64,000 nt of DNA from Rhizophagus clarus (taxonomy: Eukaryota > Glomeromycota > Glomeromycetes > Glomerales > Glomeraceae): positions 1,798,001-1,862,000 of the forward strand of contig BLAL01000043.1 of the NCBI GenBank assembly GCA_015698045.1, written 5' to 3'. Positions 11,873-23,404 of this stretch are shown here, in pieces; within the stretch, counting starts at the first letter, position 1; every line of letters begins with the position of its first letter. Position numbers and translations under genes: made by a program. Below the pieces are notes generated by a model. It searched no databases. It worked only from the letters and a program-made list of their open reading frames with translations, and was not told where the DNA came from.

Positions 11873-12732
11873 ATGAGTTCTACAAGGTCCCGAAGAGGTA
11901 ATAAACATGATCCATAAATTTAAAAAACTTTATTTATTGATTTTTTCTTTTTTGCTTGTAGGTAAAAGAACATCGAAAACATGGGATGAATCAAATTATG
12001 ATCCATCAAATCAAGAAGACGATGAGGATGAAGATATGGAAGATGATTATGAAAGAGAATTTGAAGAAGATGAAGAATTAGAAGAAGGTGAAGATGAAGA
12101 TGTTGAAATGACGGTACCCGAAGTTGAAATTGAAGAAACCGAAGAAGAAGTAGAAATTGATGACTTTTCAAGGCATAGACATGGTCAAATTGAAACTTAT
12201 GAAGTTGATTCCATAATTCAAAGAAAATTTGAAAATGTAAAAGACAAAAAAAATTGCTCTCGAATTGTTTTTATAAATTACCATAATGTTTTTTAATTCT
12301 CTATTACTTTTTTATCATAGGGTCGTGAAATGTTTCTAGTTCAGTGGAAAGGTTATACCAAACCTACGTGAGTAAATTGTTCGATCTACGTATTTAACCA
12401 TAAATTAGCTGCTAATTCACGTTAATTTTAGATGGGAACCGCGTGAAAATCTTGATAATTGTACTGAAGCATTGGATAGTTTTTTTAGTTTAATTAAAGA
12501 TGCTGAGTTTGATTCAAAATCAGAGTCCGATTTAAAGCACGAAAAATGGAGATCATCCATCAAAGAAGCTTACGAAACAAGTAAAAAATTTGATTATGAG
12601 ATTTATGAAAAATATATTCTTAGAAGAGGTCTCATTGAAGTTGGTGAAGGTTATAAGATTGAAAATGTCCCTTTTGCCAATATTGCAAGTAGTTCAAGTA
12701 GACAGAATAGTATCTCTTCTTTGAAAGGTTAA
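11873..12732 (+). CDS. Chromodomain protein (HP1-like reader), acidic N-terminus
   Basis: Four exons: 11873-11897, 11962-12236, 12321-12367 and 12432-12732, giving 215 residues, with donors GTAATA, GTAAAA and GTGAGT and clean AG acceptors. After a basic start (SSTRSRRGKRTSKTW) comes an acidic Glu/Asp block of about 60 residues, then a chromodomain assembled from exons 2-4: YEVDSIIQRKFENGREMFLV, QWKGY, TWEPRENLDNC. It keeps the aromatic cage positions (Y, W and a C-terminal acidic/aromatic turn) typical of methyl-lysine readers. The C-terminal ~85 residues (from SDLKHEKWRSS) do not match a chromoshadow domain that I recognise. The likely role is nuclear, binding methylated histone tails in heterochromatin. 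Two of its introns cut inside the chromodomain. Which lysine mark it reads cannot be told from sequence. Confidence 0.86.
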
Positions 12733-13581
12733 TTGAATGCAATTGATATCTACTTTAATTATTACCAAATATAATTTTTTGAATTGATTTACTAATCCGT
12801 TGAAACAAGGACGCTAAATAACTGCACATTTGCTGTATTTGTCGACGAAATATAATGTAGTCAACTTCGGGTATTGATTGTTTGATCATTTCAATCTTAG
12901 AACTCCAATATCACTGGGTTTTCTACAATTCAACTTGATGGAGTAGAAATGTTTGAGACGGATTTCATGATTTATACTAGAAAATGTTTTTCTTACGAAA
13001 TCTTATACTAAAAAAGAGACTATTTGATAGAAATAACAATTCGATTATTTAAAAGCCAAGACCAAAGAGCATGGTTTTATGAAAATTAGTATTATTAATT
13101 AGAATAATCTATCTCCGCAATTTACAATTAATCATTATTTTCCTTTTTTTCTATAACTGGTATATTTTATTGACTAAAAAAAATAGGTAATTCTAACTCA
13201 AGTATGAATTAAATAATTAATTATTAATAAGATAATATTTATTACCTCGATCTTTAATTCTATAGATGATTTTATGAATATCGTGAATCCAATGTACTCT
13301 CGAATTTTTTGTAATCATGTAGACAATAGTAAAAAACTGAAACATATGAATATGTATATATGAAAATCTATACATTTAATTCATGAAAGAATAATAAAAA
13401 AAAATGGATCCTGTCCACTTTATCAGAACGAGAAAATTTACAATGTGAAAAAGAAAAAAAAAAAAAAAATAATAAAATAAATTGTCCATTCAATCTAAAT
13501 CTATAATGCTGTTAGGAAAAACAAGAGTTCATCTATTAATAGAATCAACTGTTAAAGTAGATTAAAGTGAAATAAAATGTA
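12733..13581. other. Intergenic, convergent 3' flanks
   Basis: This gap lies between the stops of the chromodomain gene (+) and the beta-sandwich gene (-). It is AT-rich with short A and T runs and no supported gene, RNA or repeat. Confidence 0.5.
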
Positions 13582-14922
13582 TCATGAATGAGAATCATGA
13601 TTCGCAATAGAAGTTGACTGACGATTGTCCAATATACCCTTTGCTATGACATCAACTTTAATTTCGACATTATTTATAGATTGTATTGTGACGATACCTT
13701 TAACTTCACCTTCCGCTCTTGGTTGGAAACGAACAGGAATAATAGAGAAACCTTCGGGTTTAATTACAACACTATTCATCGGAAGAGATAAAACAAATTT
13801 TCCTCCAGGACCAGTTGAAGTTTCAACTTTACATGTAAGTCTAATCGATTCTTTTGAAACGTTTGTTATTTTAATACCCATAGATCTTTGTTTACCAATT
13901 CTTGTAGGAGGCATTTTAATTTCAGATCCTTCAACTTCAAATTTTACTTCTTTTTTTGGAGGTCTATGTTTTTGTAGTAAGGCACTAAAAGTATTTTCGG
14001 TAGCGACTCCTTGAAATTTCATACTAACAGAATCAACATCATTTGTACCAGTTTCAGAAGCATCTTCTAATACAAATGTTTGCATATAAGATCCAACACT
14101 TAAAGGACAAAAATGTACATCAACTCTTTCAGCATGTTTTGGCCCTAGAAACCCTCTTGGTTTCATTACTTTAAAAATATCATCTTCAACTTCTACAGCT
14201 GCATTCGTTGCTGTACCTAAACGACGAAACGTTGGTTTACCAGCGGGAGATAATCTCCAAGAGATTTGTTTTTCTGTCGGATTAAAAATATGAAACACTC
14301 CAATTGTTAATTCACGTATATTAGCAGAAGGAAAATTGATTTCACCAGGAACACCAATATGTATAAAGTTCGCGCTAGTTAGTGGCTCTCTAATTGGTCT
14401 CATTTCATGATTTTCACTTTGCAAAAATGCAGTATTTCTACGTTTAGAAATGTCCGGAGTATTTGAACGACTTCGAGAAGTTGCTCGAGATCCCGTTGGT
14501 GTAGAAGATGATTCTCTATTCTTTCTTCGAGATAATCTATTGATATCCGGAGTGTTTGAACGACTATTTATTCCTGTACGAGTAGGTGTAGACTGTGATC
14601 TTTTATTACTACTCCTAATACCTTTTTCATTTCTTGGAGTATTTGACCCACTACTAGTTTTTGAAGGAGTTATGAGTGACTCTGATGAGACATTTACCAC
14701 TTCGACTACTGTATTATCTGTATCCGGAGAATTTGGTCGTGTTTCATTAGAAGTTGTCGTTGTATTACTTTTAGGTTCTTCGACATTAGACTTGATTGGT
14801 TCGGGAGATTCAGTCGGGGAAGATGTGACAATATTCGACTTCTCATCACCTTCCAGTATAGTTGGAAGGTTCGGTTCACCAGCAAAAAATTCTGTCGCAT
14901 CAAAGCTTTTGTTATCTCCCAT
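13582..14922 (-). CDS. Ig/ASH- or MSP-like beta-sandwich protein (Cep192/Spd-2-type domains)
   Basis: Single exon, 446 residues, ATG at 14920-14922. The first ~175 residues are Ser/Thr/Asn/Pro-rich with three repeats of an RSNTPDI-like motif (SRSNTPDINRLSRRKN, SRSNTPDISKRRN and a SGSNTPRNEK variant), which look like proline-directed phosphosites. From about residue 185 come two beta-rich segments. The first (LTIGVFHIFNPTEKQISWRL ... GFLGPKHAERVDVHFCP) and the second (MGIKITNVSKESIRLTCKVE ... FSIIPVRFQPRAEGEVKG) carry the 'N-x-(S/T) ... hydrophobic ... F-x-P' pattern of ASH/Hydin/Cep192 or MSP immunoglobulin-like folds. Such domains act in protein docking at membranes or microtubule-organising centres. 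The exact family and role are not certain; the gene itself is solid. The 439-bp gap to the next gene is a divergent promoter. Confidence 0.72.
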   Translation of the reverse strand: MGDNKSFDATEFFAGEPNLPTILEGDEKSNIVTSSPTESPEPIKSNVEEPKSNTTTTSNETRPNSPDTDNTVVEVVNVSSESLITPSKTSSGSNTPRNEKGIRSSNKRSQSTPTRTGINSRSNTPDINRLSRRKNRESSSTPTGSRATSRSRSNTPDISKRRNTAFLQSENHEMRPIREPLTSANFIHIGVPGEINFPSANIRELTIGVFHIFNPTEKQISWRLSPAGKPTFRRLGTATNAAVEVEDDIFKVMKPRGFLGPKHAERVDVHFCPLSVGSYMQTFVLEDASETGTNDVDSVSMKFQGVATENTFSALLQKHRPPKKEVKFEVEGSEIKMPPTRIGKQRSMGIKITNVSKESIRLTCKVETSTGPGGKFVLSLPMNSVVIKPEGFSIIPVRFQPRAEGEVKGIVTIQSINNVEIKVDVIAKGILDNRQSTSIANHDSHS

Positions 14923-15361
14923 TATATCTTAAACTCTGAAAATATAAAAAAGAAATAAATAAAAATCGATCAAGAATTTGCATATCTGCACTTTTTTTAT
15001 ATCAGATGTGGTTCTTGACTCCTTTGGTGGCTTATAAGGATACAACACAATCAGGATTGTGCAGATAAATAAACCCCGTTTTGTAAAAGTTGGTAAGTTA
15101 CGCAATGACTGATCAGACGATCCGGATTAAAACGGTTAATTTGATTAAAAATTAACTTTCAATGACTGAATATGAGAATTACGGTAAATAAAGCCGATAT
15201 ACACGAATACTATAATAATATGTCATAAAACGTATCGAATCTTCGGTGACTCATTATATGAACGATGAAATATACTTCTATAAAGCAAAACTGCCAAACT
15301 TCTCTTTAATTCCTAATATCACATCACGAAATTTAAGCTTAACTGACGAAACAATTAAATC

Positions 15362-15805
15362 ATGGCTGATAATACTGATTCTACTATTGCAATGACTGCT
15401 GGTTCTCGATCCGGTATACTATACCTTATATCTTCTATAATGCTATTTAAGTATTATTAATAATTTTCTTTATAAAAATATTTTTAAATATAGCTGCACT
15501 TATAGATGAAGATATTGCATGTGCAGTTCCTGAACTTACTTCTGGAAATTGCAGTTGTGTGAACCAACGTGTCGCTCTTAAAGAAAAAATTGAAAAATAC
15601 TATGAATATTACGAAACCTTTAAGGTAAATTTTTCCAAACAAATTTGTTATTTTACAATAATTATTCTAAATTTATATATTTACTTTTGGAATTATAAAG
15701 GGTAAAATTGTAAGTTTTGTAAAAGAAGGCATCAGTAGACAAAGTATTGCCAAAGATGAAAGCAAGGAAGTTCTCGATGTTATTTCTCCAAAGAAAAATC
15801 CGTGA
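15362..15805 (+). CDS. Small orphan protein, 95 residues, three exons
   Basis: Exons 15362-15413, 15494-15624 and 15701-15805 join in phase, with donors GTATAC and GTAAAT and acceptors TATAG and AAAG, ending at TGA. The product begins MADNTDSTIAMTAGSRS, then has an acidic/cysteine-containing part (ALIDEDIACAVPELTSGNCS), a short helical stretch likely to coil (RVALKEKIEKYYEYYETFK) and a basic tail. I do not recognise the family. Phase-consistent splicing over three exons and a normal start argue that it is a real gene. It sits between divergent and co-directional neighbours with no clear functional link. Confidence 0.6.
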
Positions 15806-16312
15806 TTAATCTTGTCATAAATGAAATTTCGTTTTACAAATCTTGAACTTCAAATATAATAAAAAGTCTCTTATAACAATAAGTCACATGACTAAAATTT
15901 TTCTTTTACCGTCTCTTTTTTACTATATTCTAAATTTATGGCATTCTACTAATTATTCAATGATGAACTTATTCTATTATTTAAACCTCATTTAGTCAAT
16001 TTGTCACAATTGCTTAATGTTTAATTTCTCACACAACCTTTATTGATTAATTCTATCATTTTAAAGCAAAAAAAATAATCTTTTAAAGTTTAAGAATTCA
16101 TTGTCATTTAACATAATGTTAAGTGACACTCGTACTCATTGATATTTTTTTGGCCAATCATATCGCTTACCATTCTTCAAGTCACTTTCGGTTAAAGGAT
16201 CTACACTGTGCATTTCCATCTAAAGTCACGTAAATAAATTTTTTCAAAAATTTTTTTTTGCCTTGACCTTTTTTCTCGGTGGGAATAATTTAATTTTTTT
16301 TTTAAAAAAATA
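15806..16312. promoter_or_regulatory. Intergenic region upstream of the mitochondrial NTPase gene
   Basis: This 507-bp AT-rich gap has no coding frame. A GGCCAATCA (CCAAT-box type) stretch lies near 16152-16160, about 155 bases before the next start codon. T-rich tracts just before the ATG are typical of this genome. Nothing else is seen. Confidence 0.35.
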
Positions 16313-18369
16313 ATGTTTCACTTTAATCGTGTTACAAAATTTCAATTACATAATCTTATATTGAAAGAATACTATTTGACTAGATTATATTCCACTAATA
16401 AAAAAAATTCAACAACCCTCGTATCTCGGCTGGATAAATTAAAGTTTTCTCTTATAAATGATAAGAGTCCTATCCTTTTACAAAAAAGAAATTTGAATCA
16501 AGATACTAATGCAGCGGGAGTATGGGATCCTTTCCCTGGTAATTTTTTGTTAATTTGTTTATATGCACAAATTTCGTTTTTGAAATTATTTTACATCTCA
16601 TTCGGATACGAATCATGAACATAGATCCTTTCCAGCCAATTGTTGAATATTCTGCAGAAACCGCATTGGGTGATGATGATGATGAGAAACATGATCCAAA
16701 AAAGAAGAAAAGATTAATGGGAAAAGCTGGGACTCACCCTCTACCACCTCCACGACAATCTTTCATGTCACCTCGTGTGATGGACGCTGTTTTAACCACT
16801 GTAATGGGTTTAGCGGCTGTAGGTCTTGGTGGTGTGTTTTATCAAGCATGGTAAATAAATTAAGAGAGATTATTATTTCTTAAATAAAACATATATTTTT
16901 ATAATTTTTTTTTTTTTAATCAGGTATGAATGGAATGAAAAGCATAAGGTTATGTTAGCATTTACAAAACCTGCACCATTACTTAAATCAAGAACATCTG
17001 ACTCATTTTTTGCTAGAGAAGAACAAAAAAAAATTGCAAGAATTGTAGCAGGTCATGGCACGGCAAAATATTATTTAATTGTAGGTGAAAGAGGAACAGG
17101 AAAAACTCAATTAATATTAAACGCAATGGAAAAAGTTGGACATTATGGAGTTGTATTTTGTGATGCTCATTCAGACAGTGAAATTTTCAAAACAAGATTA
17201 GGAAAAACTTTAAATTATATGTATAGAGAAGATTATGTTGGTCAACTCTTTGCTAGAGAAGCACCTGAAAGAGGTATGAATTTGTAAAGGTCTTTTATTC
17301 CTTTTATTAGAAATTTTTATTGAATGTTACTATTATTTTTTAGGGTCCGCATTGTTAGATGTTGAGAAAGCGTTAAATATGGTTGAAACAGTTGCAATTA
17401 AATATTCCAGAAGGAGAGGTCGTCCATTAGTCCTTATCATTAATAACATTCATTCATTTAAAGATGACGAAGAGGGTGAAGACTTGTTGGAACTTCTTCA
17501 ACAACGTGCAGAATCATGGGCTGCTTCCAGACTTGTTACAATGATCTTCAACACTGATGATTACAGTGTATATGAAAGGATGAGTAAGTTCAGTTCCTTT
17601 TATGTGAATTTTGGTTATGTTCGATTGATTCTAATTGTACGAAATGATTTCACTTAAATTAGAACGAGATGCATCTCGTATGGACACGATTAGAATTAGT
17701 GAGTTGTCATATGATGATGCAATAAGATTATTGAAAGAAAAACGTCGCGGCCGCGAGACAGATGAAGAAATTGAAGATATTATTAGAAATCGTATTGGAG
17801 GTCGTCTTTCCTATGTAAATCGATTGGGAAGAGAAGAAAATATTAATGGTAAGTAAAAAAAAAAGTTTAAATTTCCAATTCTAGAGAAATAATTTTTTTC
17901 TTATTAATAATTTATAGATACCGCAAGTCTACTTGAAAGTGAAGAAAAATCATGGATTATAAGTAGAATTGGATTAATTCCAGATTTTGAAGAAACAGCA
18001 TTTGATGATCAAAAATATGCATCATGTGCATGGAAATTAATTAGAGCTTTAGTTAAATCTGAGGAAAAGAAATTACCAGTAAATGAATGTAGAATTATCA
18101 CGGGAAATCCGAAATGGATAGAAATGTTAGATCATGATAATATTATTATGATTGATGATCATAATAATGTTAAAGCTGATTCAAAAATTTTACAAAATAT
18201 TTTTGAAGTAGAAGTCAATTCAGAAGGGTTTGATGATTTATTAAGTAATGTTTGTGAAAGAGTTGAAGAAGTTGATAAAGAACAAAGAACAAGAGAACTG
18301 ATATGGAGTAGAAAGAATGACCAAGTGGTTAGATTTGGTCAACCAAAAAAAGAAGGTTGGCTCTGGTAA
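16313..18369 (+). CDS. Mitochondrial membrane-anchored P-loop NTPase (AAA/STAND-like ATPase)
   Basis: Six exons (16313-16538, 16625-16850, 16924-17273, 17344-17583, 17663-17848, 17918-18369) splice in phase to 559 residues. The N-terminus is basic, hydroxylated and poor in acidic residues, as in mitochondrial presequences. A transmembrane segment (DAVLTTVMGLAAVGLGGVFY) lies near residues 125-145. A P-loop domain follows: Walker A GERGTGKT near residue 205, and a Walker B-like hydrophobic strand PLVLIINNIHS near residue 300 with Asn where Asp/Glu is usual. The C-terminus (about 400-559) is helical and acidic. It resembles archaeal-type ATPase_2/Orc1-like NTPases that fungi keep as a mitochondrial membrane protein. 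The substrate is unknown. The altered Walker B might mean weak hydrolysis or a sensor role. Confidence 0.78.
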
Positions 18370-18745
18370 TTTATTATATAACTATTTATTGTATATTTAT
18401 TTATTAGAAGTTAAATTTATTTATTATTCTAAAAAAAGAAAAAAAAAAAAAAATAAAAGAAAACTTCCGATATTAGGAAATTTATACGGCCTATTATTTT
18501 TCTTATTGTATAATGAACTCGTGAGATAATTATTAATTACCTCGTGAGATAATTTAACCTAGTGAGATAATCAACCAATAAAAGTTTGTCGATCTACAAT
18601 CACTATGATTATTCAGCAAGAAACTCAATTTGCATTTTTCTCATTAAAATTGTTTTTTAAGGACTTAAATTCGAAAGTTATCAATAAAGCTATATTAGAT
18701 TTCAGATATAAAAAATTTGGTTTCGTTTTTCTCTTAAATTTAACC
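18370..18745. promoter_or_regulatory. Upstream region of the glutamate-cysteine ligase gene with a triple repeat
   Basis: In the 376-bp gap before GSH1, the motif GTGAGATAAT occurs three times in direct orientation between about 18520 and 18571, each preceded by CTC or CTA. A CCAATAAAAG stretch follows directly. The repeats end about 175 bases before the ATG. Three regularly placed copies directly upstream of a stress-regulated gene suggest a binding site. This is inference; no known site is matched. Confidence 0.4.
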
Positions 18746-21541
18746 ATGGGTTTATTATCTTTGGGCACCCCGTTACCTTGGGAAGAAGCGAAAAATTATG
18801 CGGATTATATTCGCCAACACGGTATAAAGCAATTTTTATGGATTTATCATAAATTAAAAGATAAAAGAAAAGATTGTTTATTATGGGGTGATGAGGTAAA
18901 AAATTTTAAATTATGAAAATTTTGATTTTAGTATTATTATTTTTTATTTTTTTTTTTAGTTTGATTGAATTTGATCTAATAGGTTGAATATATGGTAATT
19001 GCATTCGATGAAGAAAATAAGAATGCAAAATTATCTCTGAGATTATATGAAATTTTGAATGAATTACAAAAAGAGGAAGAAGCAGCTTTAAATAATCCGG
19101 ATGCCGAGTAAATTTTTCACCATATACGCAGTTTTTTTTCGATTCATAATGTTTATTACGTTGCTTAATTAAATACATTAAATTTAGTAAAATGATTAAA
19201 ACCTCATGGAAACCAGAATATGGAGCATATATGCTTGAGGGTACTCCAGGAGTTCCATATGGAGGAACTTTGAAAGATTTACTTCAAGTTGAATCAAACA
19301 TGAAGTTCCGTAGACAACTTGCAGCAAAATATATGAAACCGAATGAAGTCCCAATCACTATAACTAGTTTTCCAAGGCTCGGTTGCCAAGGTCAATTTCT
19401 GGAGCCTCATTATGAACCAAAGGGCGAAGCTTCAAGAAGCTTATTTGTACCTGATGAAATAATTAACCCACATGCAAGATTTCCGTAAGTTCGAAGTATT
19501 ATTATTACATAATATAAATTCTACTAATGTTGTTAAATTTTTAATTTGAAACATAATTAGGACATTAACTGCTAATATTCGAAAACGCAGAGGGTCGAAA
19601 GTTGCAATTAACATGCCAATTTTTCATGATATAAAAACTCCAAAACCTTTTATAGATCCAACAATCTCAAACCGTAATTTATTTCCCGAAGACAGGGAGG
19701 CTGCTGAAGGCATGGCATTGCCTGATCATATTTATATGGATGCTATGGTTTTCGGTATGGGTTGTTGTTGTCTTCAGATTACTTTTCAAGCTTGTAATAT
19801 TGAAGAAGCAAGAAGACTTTATGACCAATTGGCTAATATGGGCCCTATAATGGTAAACAAAACAATTTTACCTCATTTTCTAATTTTATTGGAAATTAAT
19901 TCATCTCTTATTTATAGTTAGCCTTAACAGCAGCTGCTCCAATTTATAGAGGATATCTTTCAGATGTGGATTGTAGATGGAACGTTATAGCAGACAGTGT
20001 TGATGATCGTACTAAAGAAGAGCGTGGTCTAGAGGTTTTTAAGCTTTTCGGGAAAAATGATTGAACATCATTTAGTAGTTTTTATTTAAATTTCTCTTTT
20101 CTTTATTTAGCCTCTTAAAAATAATCGCTTTGTAATTAATAAATCCCGTTATGATTCAATTGATTGTTATATTTCTACGGATAAGACATTAAAACCTGAA
20201 TATAACGATTTGGATTTAGTATACGATGAAGAAATCTGTAAAAATTTGATGGATAATGGTTAGTAATTAAAGAATTTTTTTTAACATTTAAAATTAGGCG
20301 ATACATTTATTATATAATCATTTTTGTAGGAATTGATGAACTTCTAGCTCGTCATGTAGCCCATTTGTTTATCAGAGATCCTTTAGTTATTTTCAAAGAA
20401 TCATTGGAGGATCAGAATGACGAAAATGTTTCTGATCATTTTGAGGTATTTTACATTTGTTCCATCTAATTTTATTTCACTATCAATCCATAGTCTTTAT
20501 TTTAAGTTCAAAAAAACTTTATCCAGAACATACAATCAACAAATTGGCAAACAATGAGATTTAAACCTCCCCCGCCTAATTCAAATATAGGTTGGAGAGT
20601 GGAATTTCGCAGTATGGAAATTCAAATCACAGATTTTGAAAATGCCGCATTTGCGGTATTTATTGTATTATTGACTAGAGCAATCTTAAGTTATGGCTTA
20701 AATTTTTATATCCCTATTTCAAAGGTAGTTATTAATATTTATTTTATCATGATTTCTGCTTAATTATTTATAATAATATCTTATTTATAGGTTGATGAAA
20801 ATATGAAAATAGCTCATAAAAGGGATGCCGTATTAAATGAAAAATTTTGGTTCAGAAAAAATGTGTTTGAAAAAAATATTATTATGCATGATGGTTATAA
20901 AAATGTAGATAACGGTATGTTGATGTTGATATTTGTTATGAAGATTATTTTTTGTAATAATAATCTTTCAAAATTAATATTACAATATTCAACTTAAAGA
21001 TTATACAAGTACGCAGCAACAAAATGCACATAATTATAATAATTCATTAGATAATATACCAAATTCCATTGAGGATGAATATGAACAAATGAGTATTGAT
21101 AATATTATTAATGGAGATGTAGGTAATTTATTTGTTCTTCAAAAATTTAAAATGGCGTCAATAATTCTGAATCATGATTTTTTTTTTTCAGGATGATAAA
21201 TTTCCAGGATTGATAACTTTAATAAATCGTTATCTAGAATCAATCAATATTGATATTGAATCAAGATGTATATTAGGAAAATATTTGGAATTTGTTAAAA
21301 AAAAGGCGAAAGGTAATTTTACGACTAATTGATCTATAATTACTTAATTTAACCTTACTTCAAATTAGGTGAAATACAAACAACGGCAAAATGGTTACGT
21401 GAATTTGTTAGATCCCATCCAAAATATCAACAAGATTCCGTTGTAACACAAGAAATTAATTACGATCTAATGAAATCCATTGAAAAGATTCAAAAAGGTG
21501 AAGCAAATGCTCCTGAATTATTAGGAAGTTTTAAAGTTTAA
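18746..21541 (+). CDS. GSH1: Glutamate-cysteine ligase catalytic subunit
   Basis: Twelve exons (18746-18895, 18983-19107, 19188-19484, 19561-19852, 19918-20034, 20111-20258, 20330-20445, 20527-20724, 20791-20914, 21000-21118, 21192-21312, 21369-21541) close in phase to 659 residues, near the ~640-680 of eukaryotic GCLC. The enzyme joins glutamate and cysteine with ATP, the rate-limiting first step of glutathione synthesis, in the cytosol. Family signatures are [16 protein letters not shown] at the start, [13 protein letters not shown] (metal/glutamate-site acidic residues), [45 protein letters not shown], and [20 protein letters not shown] followed by [20 protein letters not shown]. No break or missing signature was found. 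Exon 10 uses the donor GTAGGT at 21119; a second GT four bases later would break the frame. The start at 18746 is preferred over an upstream in-frame ATG at 18605 because it matches the conserved N-terminus. Confidence 0.96.
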
Positions 21542-22782
21542 AATTAATTTATAGGTATATTTATATTTTAATTAATATTTAAGTGTGTGTATATATTATT
21601 TAAAGTTATTGATCTTTTTTGTGGGTTTTTTTAATAAAAACAGTTCTAGTATACTTACAAACAAAAAATATTTTAGGTAAGAATTTAATAAATTTTAGGT
21701 TTTTTTTTTTATTTTAATATTAAAATTTTTTTTTTTTTTTTTTTTTAATTTAGAGATTATATACAGATTTTATTATAAACATTAAAATACTTAATATTTT
21801 TTTTTTTAAAAAAAAAATTCAATTAAACTTTTAAAATTAATTTAATGCAATTTTCATTTATATATATAATATATGATTATTGTACTTAAATTATATTTTT
21901 AATTAAAATCAAAATATTAAAAAATATATAATAGGATTATAATTAGTTAAAATAATTAAAACTAATATTTTTAGTATTATTAAATTTATATACTAAATTA
22001 AATTCAAGATTCAGTATATAAAAAAATTTATATAATCAATCTTCTTTAAAATCATACTCTTTAAAATTATTTAATAATATAATTATAATAAGATATATTA
22101 TCTATAAGGTTTTAATTGTATATTAATTACATATATATAAATTTCTAAATAGGATAAGTTTGCTTTACACCTTTTGAAGAGATGATGGTTTTATTGAACC
22201 TGTTGCAAATATTATTTGTAACAATCTAATTGGTGTATTTTTATTGGTCAGTTTAAATCATATGATATTACACAAATCCAAAAAAGGAAATTTTTATTAT
22301 ACAAGATTATACAGACTTCTAAAAAAGGAAATTTCTTTGCTAATCATTTGGTGAAAAAAAAGTTTTGTTAAATAAGTCAAAAATAATATTCAAAATCATC
22401 TTTGTTATTTTAATTTTTAAATAAACTTGTTGAGAAGATAAAAATACATTTATTATAATATTTTTTAAAATTTATATATTATAAACTTTTTTATAATTTT
22501 TTTTTTTAAAAATTGTTACAAATAATATTTATAAGATTGTTACAAATACATTTATTTTTTTAAATAAATGTAATTATATATACAATTGACCTTTTATAAG
22601 TATTTTTTATATAAAAACTCTTTTTTTTATAGTACATATTTTTTGATCTAGATTTTTTTTATATATAAAATACTTTTTTTATAATCACTTTATTAATTAT
22701 AAGTATAATTACACTAATTATTAGTCTCATATATACATGAAACCAAAATTAGTTAATTTTAATCTCCAAAATGGTCAAAATA
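21542..22782. other. AT-rich 3' flank with a possible small palindromic element
   Basis: This stretch follows GSH1 and precedes the CACTA element. It is extremely AT-rich with T and A runs and no gene. A perfect 19-base inverted repeat (AAATATTATTTGTAACAAT at 22207-22225; its complement at 22512-22530) brackets about 290 bases, and inside it AAAAAAGGAAATTT occurs twice. This could be a MITE-like remnant. Confidence 0.4.
22207..22530. repeat. Inverted-repeat-bounded segment (possible MITE remnant)
   Basis: Perfect 19-bp inverted repeats at the two ends (22207-22225 and 22512-22530) enclose non-coding AT-rich DNA. No clear target duplication could be assigned, so identity as a transposable element is uncertain. 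Confidence 0.35.
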
Positions 22783-23404
22783 TACTAGTCGAAAAAGAAC
22801 AATTTAGCCTAAATTTGACCAGGTCGAATATAGGTCGAATGACGATCTAACCTATGTCAAATTGAGGCCGATTTTTTTGGCGCATTTAGGGTGCCAATTG
22901 TCTCAAATTTGGAAAGAAAATTCAACCATCATTTTACCTATATTAGAATATTATTACATATTTATTCGACCCTAAAAAAACTATATTCGACTACTGTATA
23001 TAATTCGAATATAATTGATAAATAGGTCGAACTAGAGGTTTTTCAAGGTCGAATAATAAAGCATCATTTTGTATTTTATAAGCAAATAAAAACCATTTAT
23101 TTTATATATATTGATGTATATAGTATATAGTAATATAAGATAATTATATAAACCAACCCGCAAATGATCAACCGTACAAAAAAAATAAAAAAAAATATAA
23201 AATATCCAGTAATAATTATATAACCAAAAAAATAAATATAAAATATACTAATAATATTCGTCTGCATCAAATATTTCATGAAGTTCTTCGTCTTCTGTAA
23301 CTCTTCCTTTTCCTTTTCAGTTTTTTTCAGCTTTTTGTTGCTAATATGATACAACATATGATATAAACAAAATTAATTAATGATATTTGTGACGTAAAAA
23401 TATT

